A DNA stretch of 6,240 bases, taken from NCBI GenBank assembly GCA_007123395.1, contig SKLD01000169.1, positions 1 through 6,240 on the forward strand, written 5' to 3'. This stretch comes from Opitutales bacterium. GTDB lineage: Bacteria > Verrucomicrobiota > Verrucomicrobiia > Opitutales > Oceanipulchritudinaceae. Under the pieces are notes generated by a model. The model did not search any database. It was not told the DNA's origin and worked only from the letters and a program-made list of their open reading frames with translations. Of this stretch, positions 1 through 6,240 are shown one piece after another (positions within the stretch are counted from its first letter, which is position 1; every line of letters starts with the position of its first letter). Made by a program: the position numbers and the translations under genes.

Positions 1-1182
1 GACGCCGTGCTCTGCGGCAGCCTTGTCGAGATCGAGACGAAAGCGGCACATCAGCTCCATGATCACGTCGCGGCGCAGTTCGTCCCGCGGAGTAAGGCGG
101 TAGCCGCGGGCGATCGGCAGGTGCCCGTCTTCGACGGCTTTGGAATAATCGCGCAAGTCTTTGTGGTTCTGCCGGTAGGCGCGGGCACTCTGGGAGATCG
201 ACGACATACCGAAGGCCGTGAGATTGAGATCTCCCAGTGTGGTATACCCTTGGAAGTTACGGTGCAGCGCGCCGTCGGCCGCGGCGATGGCGAGGGGGTC
301 GTCCGCTTTCGCAAAGTGGTCCATCCCGATGAACACGTAGCCGGCGTTGGTGAGACGTTCCACAGCCATTTCGAGGAGATCGAGTTTTGTCTCGGCAGCG
401 GGCAGGACGGAGCGCTCCACGATCTTCTGCGCCGGAGCGACCCAAGGCACATGGGCGTAGCTGAAAAGGGCGATGCGGTCGGGGTCGTAATCGACCGCCG
501 CGTCGAGGGTCTTGGCAAAGGTTTCCGGGGTCTGCTTCGGCAAGCCGTAGACGAGGTCGATGTTGATCGATTCGAATCCTGCCGAACGAATCCAACCGAG
601 GACCTTGCGGTTCATGGCGTCGGGCTGCACGCGGTGGATCGCCGCTTGCACCTCGGGATTTACGTCCTGCACCCCGAAGGATGCGCGTGTGAAGCCGATG
701 GAGCGCAACACCTCAACTTTTTCCTCCGACAAGGTGCGGGGATCGAGTTCGGCGGAGAACTCAGGGTGTGCCGACGGAGCGAAACGTCCGTTGACTATTC
801 TCCCCAGACGGGCGATCTGCGGCACGGAGAGAAAACTGGGCGAGCCGCCGCCAAGGTGCAACTGGGCAAGTGAACGGTCCGCCGGTAGGAACGGGATGGT
901 GAGGTCGATCTCGCGCTCAAGACGGTCGAGGTAGGCGTCTGCCTTACCTTGATCCATTGTGATCACCGTGGTGCAGGCGCAGAACCAACAGAGGCTTTCA
1001 CAGAACGGCAGATGCACATACACAGAAAGCGGCCCGGGTGTGTTGCGGCAGTCCGCGAGTAGTTCCGCCGGATCCGCTTCGTCCGTGAACTGCAGCGCGG
1101 TTGGATAAGACGTATAGCGCGGCCCCGGGCGGTCGTATCTCCTCACGAGAGACCGGTCGAAGCGGGGGATTGTCGAAATCAT
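1..1182 (-). CDS. hemN: Oxygen-independent coproporphyrinogen III oxidase (radical SAM), C-terminus cut by window edge
   Basis: HemN is a cytosolic radical-SAM enzyme that decarboxylates two propionates of coproporphyrinogen III to give protoporphyrinogen IX without oxygen. The reading frame is open for 394 codons and runs off the left edge; the family is about 455 residues, so roughly the last 60 are missing. The N-terminus has the HemN-type segment YDRPGPRYTSYPTA (16-29), which HemW-like relatives lack. The 4Fe-4S motif is C61-x3-C65-x2-C68, followed by C70; this fourth Cys also marks true HemN rather than HemW. Y55 just before the cluster matches the SAM-contacting Tyr of E. coli HemN. A GGGSP SAM motif lies at 111-115 (usually GGGTP), then NIDLVYGLPKQTP, FIGMDHFA and RNFQGYTT with F310-Q311. 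The ATG at 1182 sits inside the end of hemE (ATGA overlap), which fixes the start and suggests translational coupling. Family assignment is very secure. Confidence 0.96.
   Translation of the reverse strand, partial: MISTIPRFDRSLVRRYDRPGPRYTSYPTALQFTDEADPAELLADCRNTPGPLSVYVHLPFCESLCWFCACTTVITMDQGKADAYLDRLEREIDLTIPFLPADRSLAQLHLGGGSPSFLSVPQIARLGRIVNGRFAPSAHPEFSAELDPRTLSEEKVEVLRSIGFTRASFGVQDVNPEVQAAIHRVQPDAMNRKVLGWIRSAGFESINIDLVYGLPKQTPETFAKTLDAAVDYDPDRIALFSYAHVPWVAPAQKIVERSVLPAAETKLDLLEMAVERLTNAGYVFIGMDHFAKADDPLAIAAADGALHRNFQGYTTLGDLNLTAFGMSSISQSARAYRQNHKDLRDYSKAVEDGHLPIARGYRLTPRDELRRDVIMELMCRFRLDLDKAAAEHGV
1179..1182 (-). promoter_or_regulatory. ATGA stop/start overlap coupling hemE to hemN
   Basis: On the minus strand the hemN ATG (1182-1180) shares bases with the hemE TGA (1181-1179). 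Such overlaps commonly let a terminating ribosome restart on the next gene, giving linked amounts of the two enzymes. The overlap is read directly; coupling is inferred. Confidence 0.8.
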
Positions 1183-2207
1183 GGGCGGTAGGTATGCACG
1201 GTTTCAACTAAGGCGGCAACGTTTTCCACATGGGCCCGAGGTGTTATGCCGTGTCCGAGATTAACGATGTGTCCGCTCCGCCCGTGCATGCGGTCGAGCA
1301 GGGCGCGGGTTTCCCGGACCGCGACCGCGGAGTCCAGCTCCATAAGCACGGGATCGAGATTTCCCTGCACGGCGACGCCCTGCGGAAGGGCGTCGCGAAG
1401 GGAGGGTAGGTCGACAGTCCAGTCTACGCCGAGGGCGCGCGCACCCGTGCCGACGAGCGCGGCGTGGTGCTGAGCCATCCCTTTTGCGTAGACGATGACT
1501 GGAAATCCGGCGGGCAGGCGTTCAATCACCGCCTGGATCCAGCGCAGCGACATTTCCTCATATAACGCTCCGGGGCAAGCCGCGCCCCACGAGTCGAAGA
1601 TCTGCACAGCATCCACCCCGGCCTCGATCTTCATCCTGAACAAGGTCACCAAGGCATCGACAAGGCGCTCCATCAACTCGCCGAAAAGCGACGCTTCTTC
1701 AAAGAACAGGGCCTTTGCCCGGCTGAAGTCGCTGCTCGACCCGCCCTCCACCATGTAGGTCGCCAGCGTCCACGGCGAACCGCCGAACCCCAGCAGTGCT
1801 GTGTCTTCGCCCAAATCGGCGCGCACCAACTGCAGCGCCGCCGGCACATAGGAGAGGCGGTCGGCGACACCCTCCGTGGCGAGGGCGCGAATACGTGCGG
1901 CGCTGTCGAGCGCGTAATCCATCCCGATGCCGCCGCCGTCGCGGAAAAAATAGGGCTGCCCCAGCGCTTCCGGAATGATCAGGATGTCACTGAACAGAAT
2001 GGCCGCATCGAGCGGAAACCGGCGCAGCGGCTGCAGCGTCACCTCCGCCGCCAGCGGGGGCGTGCGCACCATCTGGACAAACGAGTGCTTTTCTTTCAGC
2101 GCGCGGTATTCCGGCAGGTAGCGCCCGGCCTGCCGCATGATCCACACAGGCGGACGCTCCAGCGGCCGGCAGGCGAGGGCGGAAAGAAAGCGTTCACGTG
2201 ATGTCAT
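1179..2207 (-). CDS. hemE: Uroporphyrinogen decarboxylase
   Basis: HemE removes the four acetate carboxyls of uroporphyrinogen III to give coproporphyrinogen III, the substrate of both HemF and HemN encoded beside it. It is a cofactor-free cytosolic TIM-barrel enzyme, usually a dimer. The protein is 342 residues, normal for the family. Signature 1 (PPVWIMRQAGRYLPEYR) is at 19-35, with the substrate-binding R25 and R29. The catalytic Asp is D74 in LFSDI. Signature 2 (LGFGGSPWTLATYMVEGG) spans 139-156 and holds Y151. S205 (FDSWG) and H319 (NLGHGITP) match the remaining active-site positions known from human UROD. The ATG at 2207 is chosen because MTSRERFLSAL is the usual family N-terminus; a TTG 60 bases upstream would add an unconserved 20-residue tail. 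No clear Shine-Dalgarno precedes the ATG. The stop overlaps the hemN start by four bases; hemF lies 152 bases upstream. Confidence 0.97.
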   Translation of the reverse strand: MTSRERFLSALACRPLERPPVWIMRQAGRYLPEYRALKEKHSFVQMVRTPPLAAEVTLQPLRRFPLDAAILFSDILIIPEALGQPYFFRDGGGIGMDYALDSAARIRALATEGVADRLSYVPAALQLVRADLGEDTALLGFGGSPWTLATYMVEGGSSSDFSRAKALFFEEASLFGELMERLVDALVTLFRMKIEAGVDAVQIFDSWGAACPGALYEEMSLRWIQAVIERLPAGFPVIVYAKGMAQHHAALVGTGARALGVDWTVDLPSLRDALPQGVAVQGNLDPVLMELDSAVAVRETRALLDRMHGRSGHIVNLGHGITPRAHVENVAALVETVHTYRP

Positions 2208-2359
2208 GGTTGATGGATCAGGAGAATGAATGAAGCCATCCCATGAGGGCGAGAGTGGTGCGTGCAAGGTTTTCCGGTCCGCGCCCCGCGCGCCCGAACA
2301 AAATAATCAACAAGGTAATTTTTATTATTTAAGCCTTGGAGGTCGTTCGGCGGGCGGAA
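2208..2359. other. Intergenic gap between hemF and hemE with AT-rich core
   Basis: This 152-base gap has an AT-rich core (about 2298-2335) inside otherwise GC-rich sequence. Such an island between co-oriented genes could hold a separate promoter for hemE-hemN, but I see no hexamer pair close enough to consensus to mark one. A 5-base inverted repeat (2311-2315 with 2334-2338) has an 18-base loop and no convincing terminator character. No supported gene lies here; the short frames are not backed by start signals or family resemblance. Confidence 0.5.
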
Positions 2360-3316
2360 CTACCACGCGGCTTCAGTCAGATCGGCGGGACGTTCTTCGC
2401 CCAACCAGTCGCGCGGGCGCAGAAAGTGCTCGTAGAGCGCCGCTTCGTGCGAGCCCGGCTCCGGCGACCAGTCATAATCCCAGCGGGCCAGCGGCGGCAG
2501 GGACATGAGGATGCTCTCCGTGCGTCCGCCGCTCTGCAACCCGAAGAGCGTGCCGCGGTCGTGCAGGAGATTGAATTCGGCGTAGCGCCCGCGCCGGTAG
2601 AGCTGGAAGCGGCGGTGGTGTGCGGTGAAGGGATCGTCCGTCCTGCGCTTGACGAGGCCGGGGTAGATGCGGGCGAAAGCGTCGCCGACGGAGCGGGTAA
2701 AGGCAAAAGACGCGTCGAACCCAAGTTCATTGAAGTCATCGAAAAACAACCCGCCGACGCCGCGGGTTTCGCAGCGGTGGGGGAGGAAAAAATACCGGTC
2801 GCACTCTGCTTTGAAACGGTCGTAAAGACCGCCGCCGTGGGGATCACACGCCGCTTTCGCCTCGCGGTGCCAGGCGACAGCGTCGCCCCATGACGGATAG
2901 TAAGGCGTCAGGTCGAACCCGCCCCCGAACCAGAATACCGGTTCCGCACCCTCGCCGCCGGCCTCGAAGTAACGTACGTTCATGTGCGCTGTCGGCACAT
3001 AGGGATTGCACGGATGAATGACCACGCTCACCCCCATCGCGCGGAAGGGGCGCCCGGCAAGCTGCGGACGGCGGTTCGTCGCCGCGGGCGGCAGTTGCGT
3101 GCCGCGAACATCCGAGAAGTTGACCCCCCCTTTTTCGACCACGCCGCCGTCCGCGAGCACCGCCGAGACACCTCCTCCGCCGCCCGGGCGGTCCCACGCG
3201 TCGCGCCGGAAAGCCGCCTTGGTATCCACCTCGCGCAAACGGGCAAGCAGCCCCTCCTGCAGATCCGTCAAATATCCGCGCACGGCGGCGCACCGGCTCT
3301 CCTCCGCTTCATTCAC
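2360..3316 (-). CDS. hemF: Oxygen-dependent coproporphyrinogen III oxidase
   Basis: HemF uses O2 to convert coproporphyrinogen III to protoporphyrinogen IX, the aerobic counterpart of the nearby HemN. It is a soluble homodimer. From the GTG start the protein is 318 residues (E. coli HemF is 299). Visible blocks are RPGGGGG (43-49), the GVNFSDV block (64-70), MGVSVVIHPCNPYVPTAH (94-111), WFGGGFDLTPYY (129-140), GGLFFDD (188-194) and the C-terminal FQLYRRGRYAEFNL and GTLFGLQSGGRTESILMS. H101, H111, H150 and H180 match the four conserved His of E. coli HemF (96, 106, 145, 175) with identical spacing. No ATG exists in frame before the conserved core. The GTG at 3316 puts the N-terminus where E. 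coli HemF begins; a TTG at 3379 would add 21 residues with no family match. Neither has a good Shine-Dalgarno, so the exact start is uncertain although the identity is not. A promoter-like pair lies about 80 bases upstream. Confidence 0.96.
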   Translation of the reverse strand: MNEAEESRCAAVRGYLTDLQEGLLARLREVDTKAAFRRDAWDRPGGGGGVSAVLADGGVVEKGGVNFSDVRGTQLPPAATNRRPQLAGRPFRAMGVSVVIHPCNPYVPTAHMNVRYFEAGGEGAEPVFWFGGGFDLTPYYPSWGDAVAWHREAKAACDPHGGGLYDRFKAECDRYFFLPHRCETRGVGGLFFDDFNELGFDASFAFTRSVGDAFARIYPGLVKRRTDDPFTAHHRRFQLYRRGRYAEFNLLHDRGTLFGLQSGGRTESILMSLPPLARWDYDWSPEPGSHEAALYEHFLRPRDWLGEERPADLTEAAW

Positions 3317-3395
3317 GACCCGCAACGCAAAGAAACCGCCCCGCCACACGCAAGCCTTCGGCAAAACCAACCAAGACAAGAAAATCTAACGCATT

Positions 3396-3425
3396 GTTAT
3401 ATTACGTGCTAATTTTAATTCACAA
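3396..3425 (-). promoter_or_regulatory. Candidate sigma70-type promoter for hemF
   Basis: On the minus strand TTGTGA (3425-3420) and TATAAC (3401-3396) are separated by 18 bases, a fair match to -35 and -10 consensus (4/6 and 5/6). Transcription would begin near 3389, giving a leader of about 70 bases before the GTG at 3316. That spacing also argues against the TTG at 3379. The surrounding AT-richness makes chance matches common. Confidence 0.35.
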
Positions 3426-3429
3426 TTAA
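3415..3429. promoter_or_regulatory. 15-base palindrome overlapping the candidate hemF -35 element
   Basis: TTAATTCACAATTAA is a perfect inverted repeat with 6-base arms around CAC. It covers the whole -35 hexamer of the candidate hemF promoter, which is a typical operator position. It does not match the Fur, FNR or Irr consensus sites that often control haem genes, so no regulator can be named. In AT-only arms such a repeat can arise by chance. Confidence 0.25.
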
Positions 3430-3430
3430 T

Positions 3431-3514
3431 TTATTTACGTCCGATCCCGCGCCTCCGGACCGGTCGAGGAAGGGAAGGGCGCATACCATTTCTGCCCATG
3501 TTATTAAAACTCAT
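3431..3514 (-). CDS. Possible 27-residue Arg-rich small protein or leader peptide
   Basis: A short frame runs from ATG at 3514 to TAA at 3433-3431 and would encode 27 residues, beginning MSFNNMGRNGMRPS and ending RRRGIGRK. Seven Arg plus a terminal Lys, with no acidic residue, make it strongly basic. It covers the GC-rich block between the two AT-rich blocks almost exactly. A TATAAT hexamer ends 20 bases upstream of the ATG, and the stop falls just before the candidate hemF promoter. Against it, no Shine-Dalgarno is visible, the length is easily reached by chance in GC-rich DNA, and I recognise no family. It could be a free small protein, a leader peptide for hemF, or nothing. Confidence 0.22.
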   Translation of the reverse strand: MSFNNMGRNGMRPSLPRPVRRRGIGRK

Positions 3515-3534
3515 CTACGAAATAAATAATGGAC

Positions 3535-3562
3535 ATTATAAATTCAGCGATATATTTGTTGA
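3535..3562 (-). promoter_or_regulatory. Candidate promoter upstream of the small ORF
   Basis: On the minus strand a perfect TATAAT (3540-3535) is preceded at 16 bases by TCAACA (3562-3557), which matches 4 of 6 bases of the -35 consensus. Transcription would start near 3528, just ahead of the possible small ORF and about 210 bases upstream of the hemF GTG. The -10 box is good, the -35 weak; function is inferred. Confidence 0.3.
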
Positions 3563-3593
3563 CGCGTGCTGAGGGTCCGAATGCGGGGCGCGG

Positions 3594-5663
3594 TCAGGCC
3601 GGGGTGCGGAGGCCGAGGCGGCGGAGGAGGGCTTCGGGGTCGGGGTCGCGGCCCATGAAGCGGTGGTAGAGGACGGCGGGGTCCTCGGCGTTGCCTTGGC
3701 TGAGGACGTGGTGGCGGAATTCTAGACCAACGGCGGGATTGAGGATGCCTTCGCTGGCGAAGCGGCTGAAGGCGTCGGCGTCGAGGACCTCGGCCCACTT
3801 GTAGCTGTAGTAGCCGGCGGCGTAGCCCGTGGGGCTGCCGAACAGGTGGCTGAAGCGGCGGACGATGGGGCGCTGCGGAACGCTGGTGGGGACCGTGTAG
3901 CCTTCGAGGAGGCGGAGGAGTTCAGCGTCGAGGTCTCCTTCAAGGAAGCGTTCGGGGCGGAGGTGGAGTTCGAGGTCGAGCCGGGCGAAGCTGAGTTGGC
4001 GCATTTGCGCGCGGGCGGCGTGAAAATTGCGCGCCTCGAGCATTTTGGCGAAGAGCGGTTCGGGTAAATGCTCGCCGGTCTTGTAGTGTCGGGCGAAGAG
4101 ATCAAGGGCCTGTTTTTCCCAGCACCAGTTTTCCATGATCTGGGAGGGGAGTTCGACCCAGTCCCACGCCACGTTTGTCCCGTTGAGGGCTTTTAACGGC
4201 ACTTCACCGAGGAGGTGGTGCAGAAGGTGGCCGAACTCGTGGAAGACAGTTTCAACCTCGTTGTGTGTGAGGAGAGCCGGGGCGTCACCGAGAGGCGGGG
4301 ACATGTTGCCGGCCATGAGGCCAAGGTGGGGTGTGCGTTTGCGGTCGGGCCCGCGTTCCCCGTCGATAAGCCCGTGCATCCAGGCTCCGCCTCGCTTGGA
4401 TTCGCGCGGAAACCAATCGGCGTAGAAGGCGCCGAGCCGTTCGCCGGTGGCGCTGTCGGTGACGTCGTAAAAGCGCACATCTGGGTGCCAGACATCGGGT
4501 TTTCGTTCGCCGACGCACTCGGTCACGCGCACGCCGAAGACCTGTTCAGTAATGGCGAAGAGTCCGTCGAGCACATGGCCGACCGGGAAGTAAGGCCGAA
4601 CCTCCTCTTCATCGAGATCGAACCGCTCGCGCCGCAGGCGCTCCGCCCAAAAGGCCTGTTCCCACGGAGCAAGGGGGCCGGATTCACCCGTTTTGTCCGA
4701 ACGGAAGGCTTCGAGTTCGGCGTTCTCAGCATCGAAGGCGGGCTTTGTCTTGCGGTAGAGGTCTTCGACAAATTCGAGGGCGGCGGGGCCGTTCTTGGCC
4801 ATGCGGCGTTCGAGGACAAGGTCGGGGAAGTGGGGAAATCCAAGCAGCCGCGCTTTTTCCGCGCGTAGACGGAGGATGTCGCGGATGAGGGCGGTGTTGT
4901 CGTGCGGATCTTTCGCGCCGACGCCTATGGAGGCTTCCCAAAGCCGGCGGCGGAGTTCGCCGTCCTCGAGGTATTTCATTGCCGGCAGGAGCGACGGCAT
5001 TTGCAGGGTAAAGCGGTAGACAGGCTCGCGCGGCGAGCCGTGCCCCTTTTTCCGCGCGCTTTCGAGGGCGGTCTCTCGCGCGCTTTCAGGCAAGCCGGCG
5101 AGTCTTAGCGGGTCGTCGACCAGAAGTTCATAGGCGTGGGTCGAGTCGAGTTCGTTTTCGCTGAATTTCTGTGTTTTGGCGGCGAGTTCGCTCTCGATCT
5201 CCGCGATGCGGGCTTTGCCGGCGGCATCGAGGTCGGCCCCGCTGCGCACGAACGCGGCGACTGTCTCCTCGACGAGCCGCCTTTCGGGTCCGGTGAGTTT
5301 GTCGCCGCTTTCGGAGTTCGCGGCCGCCTTGAGCACTTGCCAAAGCCCGGAGTCGAGCGGGAGTTTTGTGTGGAAGGCGGTGACTGCCGGAAGCATCTTA
5401 TTGTAGGCGGCACGGAGTTCCGGGCTGTTACAGACGGAATCAAGGTTGGACACGTAGGACCACGCCCGGTCGAGTTCCTCCGTCGCTTCTTCGAGGGCGA
5501 GAAAGGCGGACGCGAAGGTCGCTTTCTCTGGCTTCTGCGCCTTCACCGCGTCGACGCGCTTCCGGGCGCGCCGTAGGGCTTCGGTAATGTCGGGTTCGAC
5601 TGACGCCGCATCCAAGCGCGACCACGGCACTTCAAAGGAAGGATCAAGAAAGGGATAGTCCAT
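3594..5663 (-). CDS. M3-family zinc metallo-oligopeptidase (oligopeptidase A / Dcp-like)
   Basis: This is a 689-residue thimet-oligopeptidase-type enzyme that degrades short peptides released by larger proteases. There is no signal peptide or membrane segment, so it should be cytosolic. The zinc site is H475-E476-F477-G478-H479 with third ligand E504 (WVELPSQ), the same 29-residue H-to-E spacing as in thimet oligopeptidase. GYAAGYYSY at 613-621 supplies the conserved substrate-binding tyrosines. The C-terminus has the family ending (LYHRFMGRDPDPEALLRRLGL). The mostly helical N-terminal part is typical of M3A. Length fits OpdA/PrlC (about 680); choosing between OpdA and Dcp specificity is not possible from motifs alone, so no symbol is given. 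ATG at 5663 is preferred to a TTG 42 bases upstream because the extra residues lack family character. No strong Shine-Dalgarno is seen. The exporter gene ends 69 bases upstream, so co-transcription is likely. Confidence 0.95.
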   Translation of the reverse strand: MDYPFLDPSFEVPWSRLDAASVEPDITEALRRARKRVDAVKAQKPEKATFASAFLALEEATEELDRAWSYVSNLDSVCNSPELRAAYNKMLPAVTAFHTKLPLDSGLWQVLKAAANSESGDKLTGPERRLVEETVAAFVRSGADLDAAGKARIAEIESELAAKTQKFSENELDSTHAYELLVDDPLRLAGLPESARETALESARKKGHGSPREPVYRFTLQMPSLLPAMKYLEDGELRRRLWEASIGVGAKDPHDNTALIRDILRLRAEKARLLGFPHFPDLVLERRMAKNGPAALEFVEDLYRKTKPAFDAENAELEAFRSDKTGESGPLAPWEQAFWAERLRRERFDLDEEEVRPYFPVGHVLDGLFAITEQVFGVRVTECVGERKPDVWHPDVRFYDVTDSATGERLGAFYADWFPRESKRGGAWMHGLIDGERGPDRKRTPHLGLMAGNMSPPLGDAPALLTHNEVETVFHEFGHLLHHLLGEVPLKALNGTNVAWDWVELPSQIMENWCWEKQALDLFARHYKTGEHLPEPLFAKMLEARNFHAARAQMRQLSFARLDLELHLRPERFLEGDLDAELLRLLEGYTVPTSVPQRPIVRRFSHLFGSPTGYAAGYYSYKWAEVLDADAFSRFASEGILNPAVGLEFRHHVLSQGNAEDPAVLYHRFMGRDPDPEALLRRLGLRTPA

Positions 5664-5668
5664 GGGAA

Positions 5669-5683
5669 AATCGCAAAACGATT
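5669..5683 (-). other. Small inverted repeat just upstream of the peptidase start
   Basis: AATCG and CGATT (5-base arms, 5-base loop) lie five bases upstream of the peptidase ATG, where a ribosome would bind. As RNA this short hairpin might modestly limit initiation, or it may be chance. The remainder of the 69-base gap shows nothing else. Confidence 0.2.
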
Positions 5684-5732
5684 CTTCTGTCGGACGCAAA
5701 TGCAACCGGATTCCGTGGATCGGCGCGGTTGT

Positions 5733-6240
5733 CTACTGTTTGTCAGACAGTTCGCGGAAGACCGGGTGGGTGAGGACTTCGTTGCGGCTGCCGTCGGCGA
5801 CGATGCGGCCAGCTTCAAAGACGAGGATGCGCTGCGCCAGCTCGATCGTGCTGAAGCGGTGGGCGACAATGAAGACGGTGCGACCGCGGATGAGTCGCCG
5901 CAGCGCGTCGCGGATCTTTTCCTCGCTTGCGGCGTCGAGGGCGGAGGTCGCCTCATCAAGGATAAGGACCGGAGCCGACCGCAAAAAGGCGCGGGCGAGG
6001 GCGAGTCGCTGCCGTTGGCCGCCGGACAACCGCGCGGCATTCTCGCCGACGTTGGTGCCGTAGCCTTCCGGCAGGGCTTCGATAAATTCATGCGCGTGCG
6101 CCGCATTGGCCGCCGCCTCGACTTCGGCGTCGGTGGCGTCCGCCCGCCCGAGCCGGATGTTGTTGGCTACCGTGTCGTTAAAGAGGGCGGGATTTTGCGG
6201 AACGTAGGCAATGCGCTCCCGCAGGTGGGCGAGCCGCATC
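5733..6240 (-). CDS. ABC exporter, C-terminal part of nucleotide-binding domain (partial)
   Basis: The gene runs off the right edge; only the last 169 codons or so, beginning inside the ATPase domain, are present. Counting from the Met at 6239, the visible motifs are the Q-loop (IAYVPQNPALF, Q15), the signature LSGGQ (71-75), Walker B plus catalytic Glu (VLILDEATSALD, E96), the D-loop (SALD) and the H-loop His (VAHRFST, H127). The order and wording (NPALFNDTVANNI, GENAARLSGGQRQRLALARA) are those of the type IV exporter group, such as MsbA-like lipid or drug exporters with a membrane domain fused ahead of the ATPase. The Walker A motif and any membrane domain lie outside the window, so the substrate and whether it is a half-transporter are unknown. 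The stop TAG is at 5735-5733; the M3 peptidase starts 69 bases downstream. Confidence 0.93.
   Translation of the reverse strand, partial: MRLAHLRERIAYVPQNPALFNDTVANNIRLGRADATDAEVEAAANAAHAHEFIEALPEGYGTNVGENAARLSGGQRQRLALARAFLRSAPVLILDEATSALDAASEEKIRDALRRLIRGRTVFIVAHRFSTIELAQRILVFEAGRIVADGSRNEVLTHPVFRELSDKQ

Larger units (their letters stand above)
3317..3593. other. AT-rich intergenic region upstream of hemF
   Basis: This 277-base gap between the peptidase stop and the hemF start is the longest non-coding stretch. Two AT-rich blocks (about 3380-3440 and 3498-3560) flank a GC-rich block (about 3441-3496). It is the expected place for hemF control and holds the promoter-like elements, palindrome and possible small ORF listed separately. 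I see no convincing rho-independent terminator after the peptidase gene. Confidence 0.6.

Noticed and set aside
63..518. Minus-strand frame of 151 codons within hemN
   Set aside because: It is an out-of-frame reading of hemN rich in Ser, Pro and Arg. The true hemN frame is continuous through it to the window edge.
7..873. Plus-strand open frame of 288 codons
   Set aside because: It lies antisense to hemN, whose motifs are unmistakable on the minus strand. Long antisense frames are expected in GC-rich genes, and the product shows no family features.
1..1182. HemW-like radical SAM protein as an alternative to HemN
   Set aside because: The fourth Cys (C70) and the N-terminal PRYTSYPTA segment are features of true HemN and are absent from HemW-type proteins.
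2311..2338. Inverted repeat CAAGG/CCTTG as a terminator for hemF
   Set aside because: The stem is only 5 bases, the loop is 18 bases and AT-rich, and no proper T-run follows the stem.
2336..2893. Plus-strand open frame of 185 codons
   Set aside because: It is antisense to the C-terminal half of hemF and has no recognisable domain.
3458..3465. Palindrome GACCGGTC within the GC-rich block upstream of hemF
   Set aside because: It is a single 8-base self-complementary site without extended arms, easily due to chance in GC-rich DNA.
4215..4868. Plus-strand open frame of 217 codons
   Set aside because: It is antisense to the M3 peptidase core, including the HEFGH region, and is a by-product of that gene's codon bias.

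Overview
The window is G+C-rich bacterial DNA carrying five genes, all on the minus strand. Reading in the direction of transcription (right to left) they are: the C-terminal end of an ABC-type exporter ATPase (runs off the right edge), an M3-family zinc oligopeptidase, oxygen-dependent coproporphyrinogen III oxidase (hemF), uroporphyrinogen decarboxylase (hemE) and oxygen-independent coproporphyrinogen III oxidase (hemN, runs off the left edge). All five frames are open, with the expected family motifs, and I found no frameshift or internal stop.

The left two thirds is a haem biosynthesis cluster. HemE converts uroporphyrinogen III to coproporphyrinogen III. HemF (using O2) and HemN (radical SAM, no O2) then make protoporphyrinogen IX by alternative chemistries. 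Having both enzymes in one locus suggests an organism that makes haem under both oxic and anoxic conditions, through the protoporphyrin-dependent branch. hemE and hemN overlap by four bases (ATGA) and are almost certainly one transcription and translation unit. hemF is 152 bases upstream of hemE.

The right part holds the M3 peptidase and the exporter ATPase, separated by only 69 bases, probably co-transcribed and not obviously related to haem.

Two AT-rich gaps stand out from the GC-rich genes: one between hemF and hemE (2208-2359) and one between the peptidase and hemF (3317-3593). The second contains promoter-like hexamers, a 15-base palindrome overlapping one of the -35 elements, and a possible 27-codon Arg-rich small ORF. 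These are the least ordinary parts of the window. There are no tRNA or rRNA genes, insertion sequences, CRISPR arrays or clear rho-independent terminators.

The taxonomic source cannot be fixed from this sequence. A GC-rich Gram-negative-type bacterium with weak Shine-Dalgarno signals fits. Verrucomicrobiota (Opitutae-like) is my impression from the overall style, held with low confidence. No new system is evident: the coding content is ordinary housekeeping.
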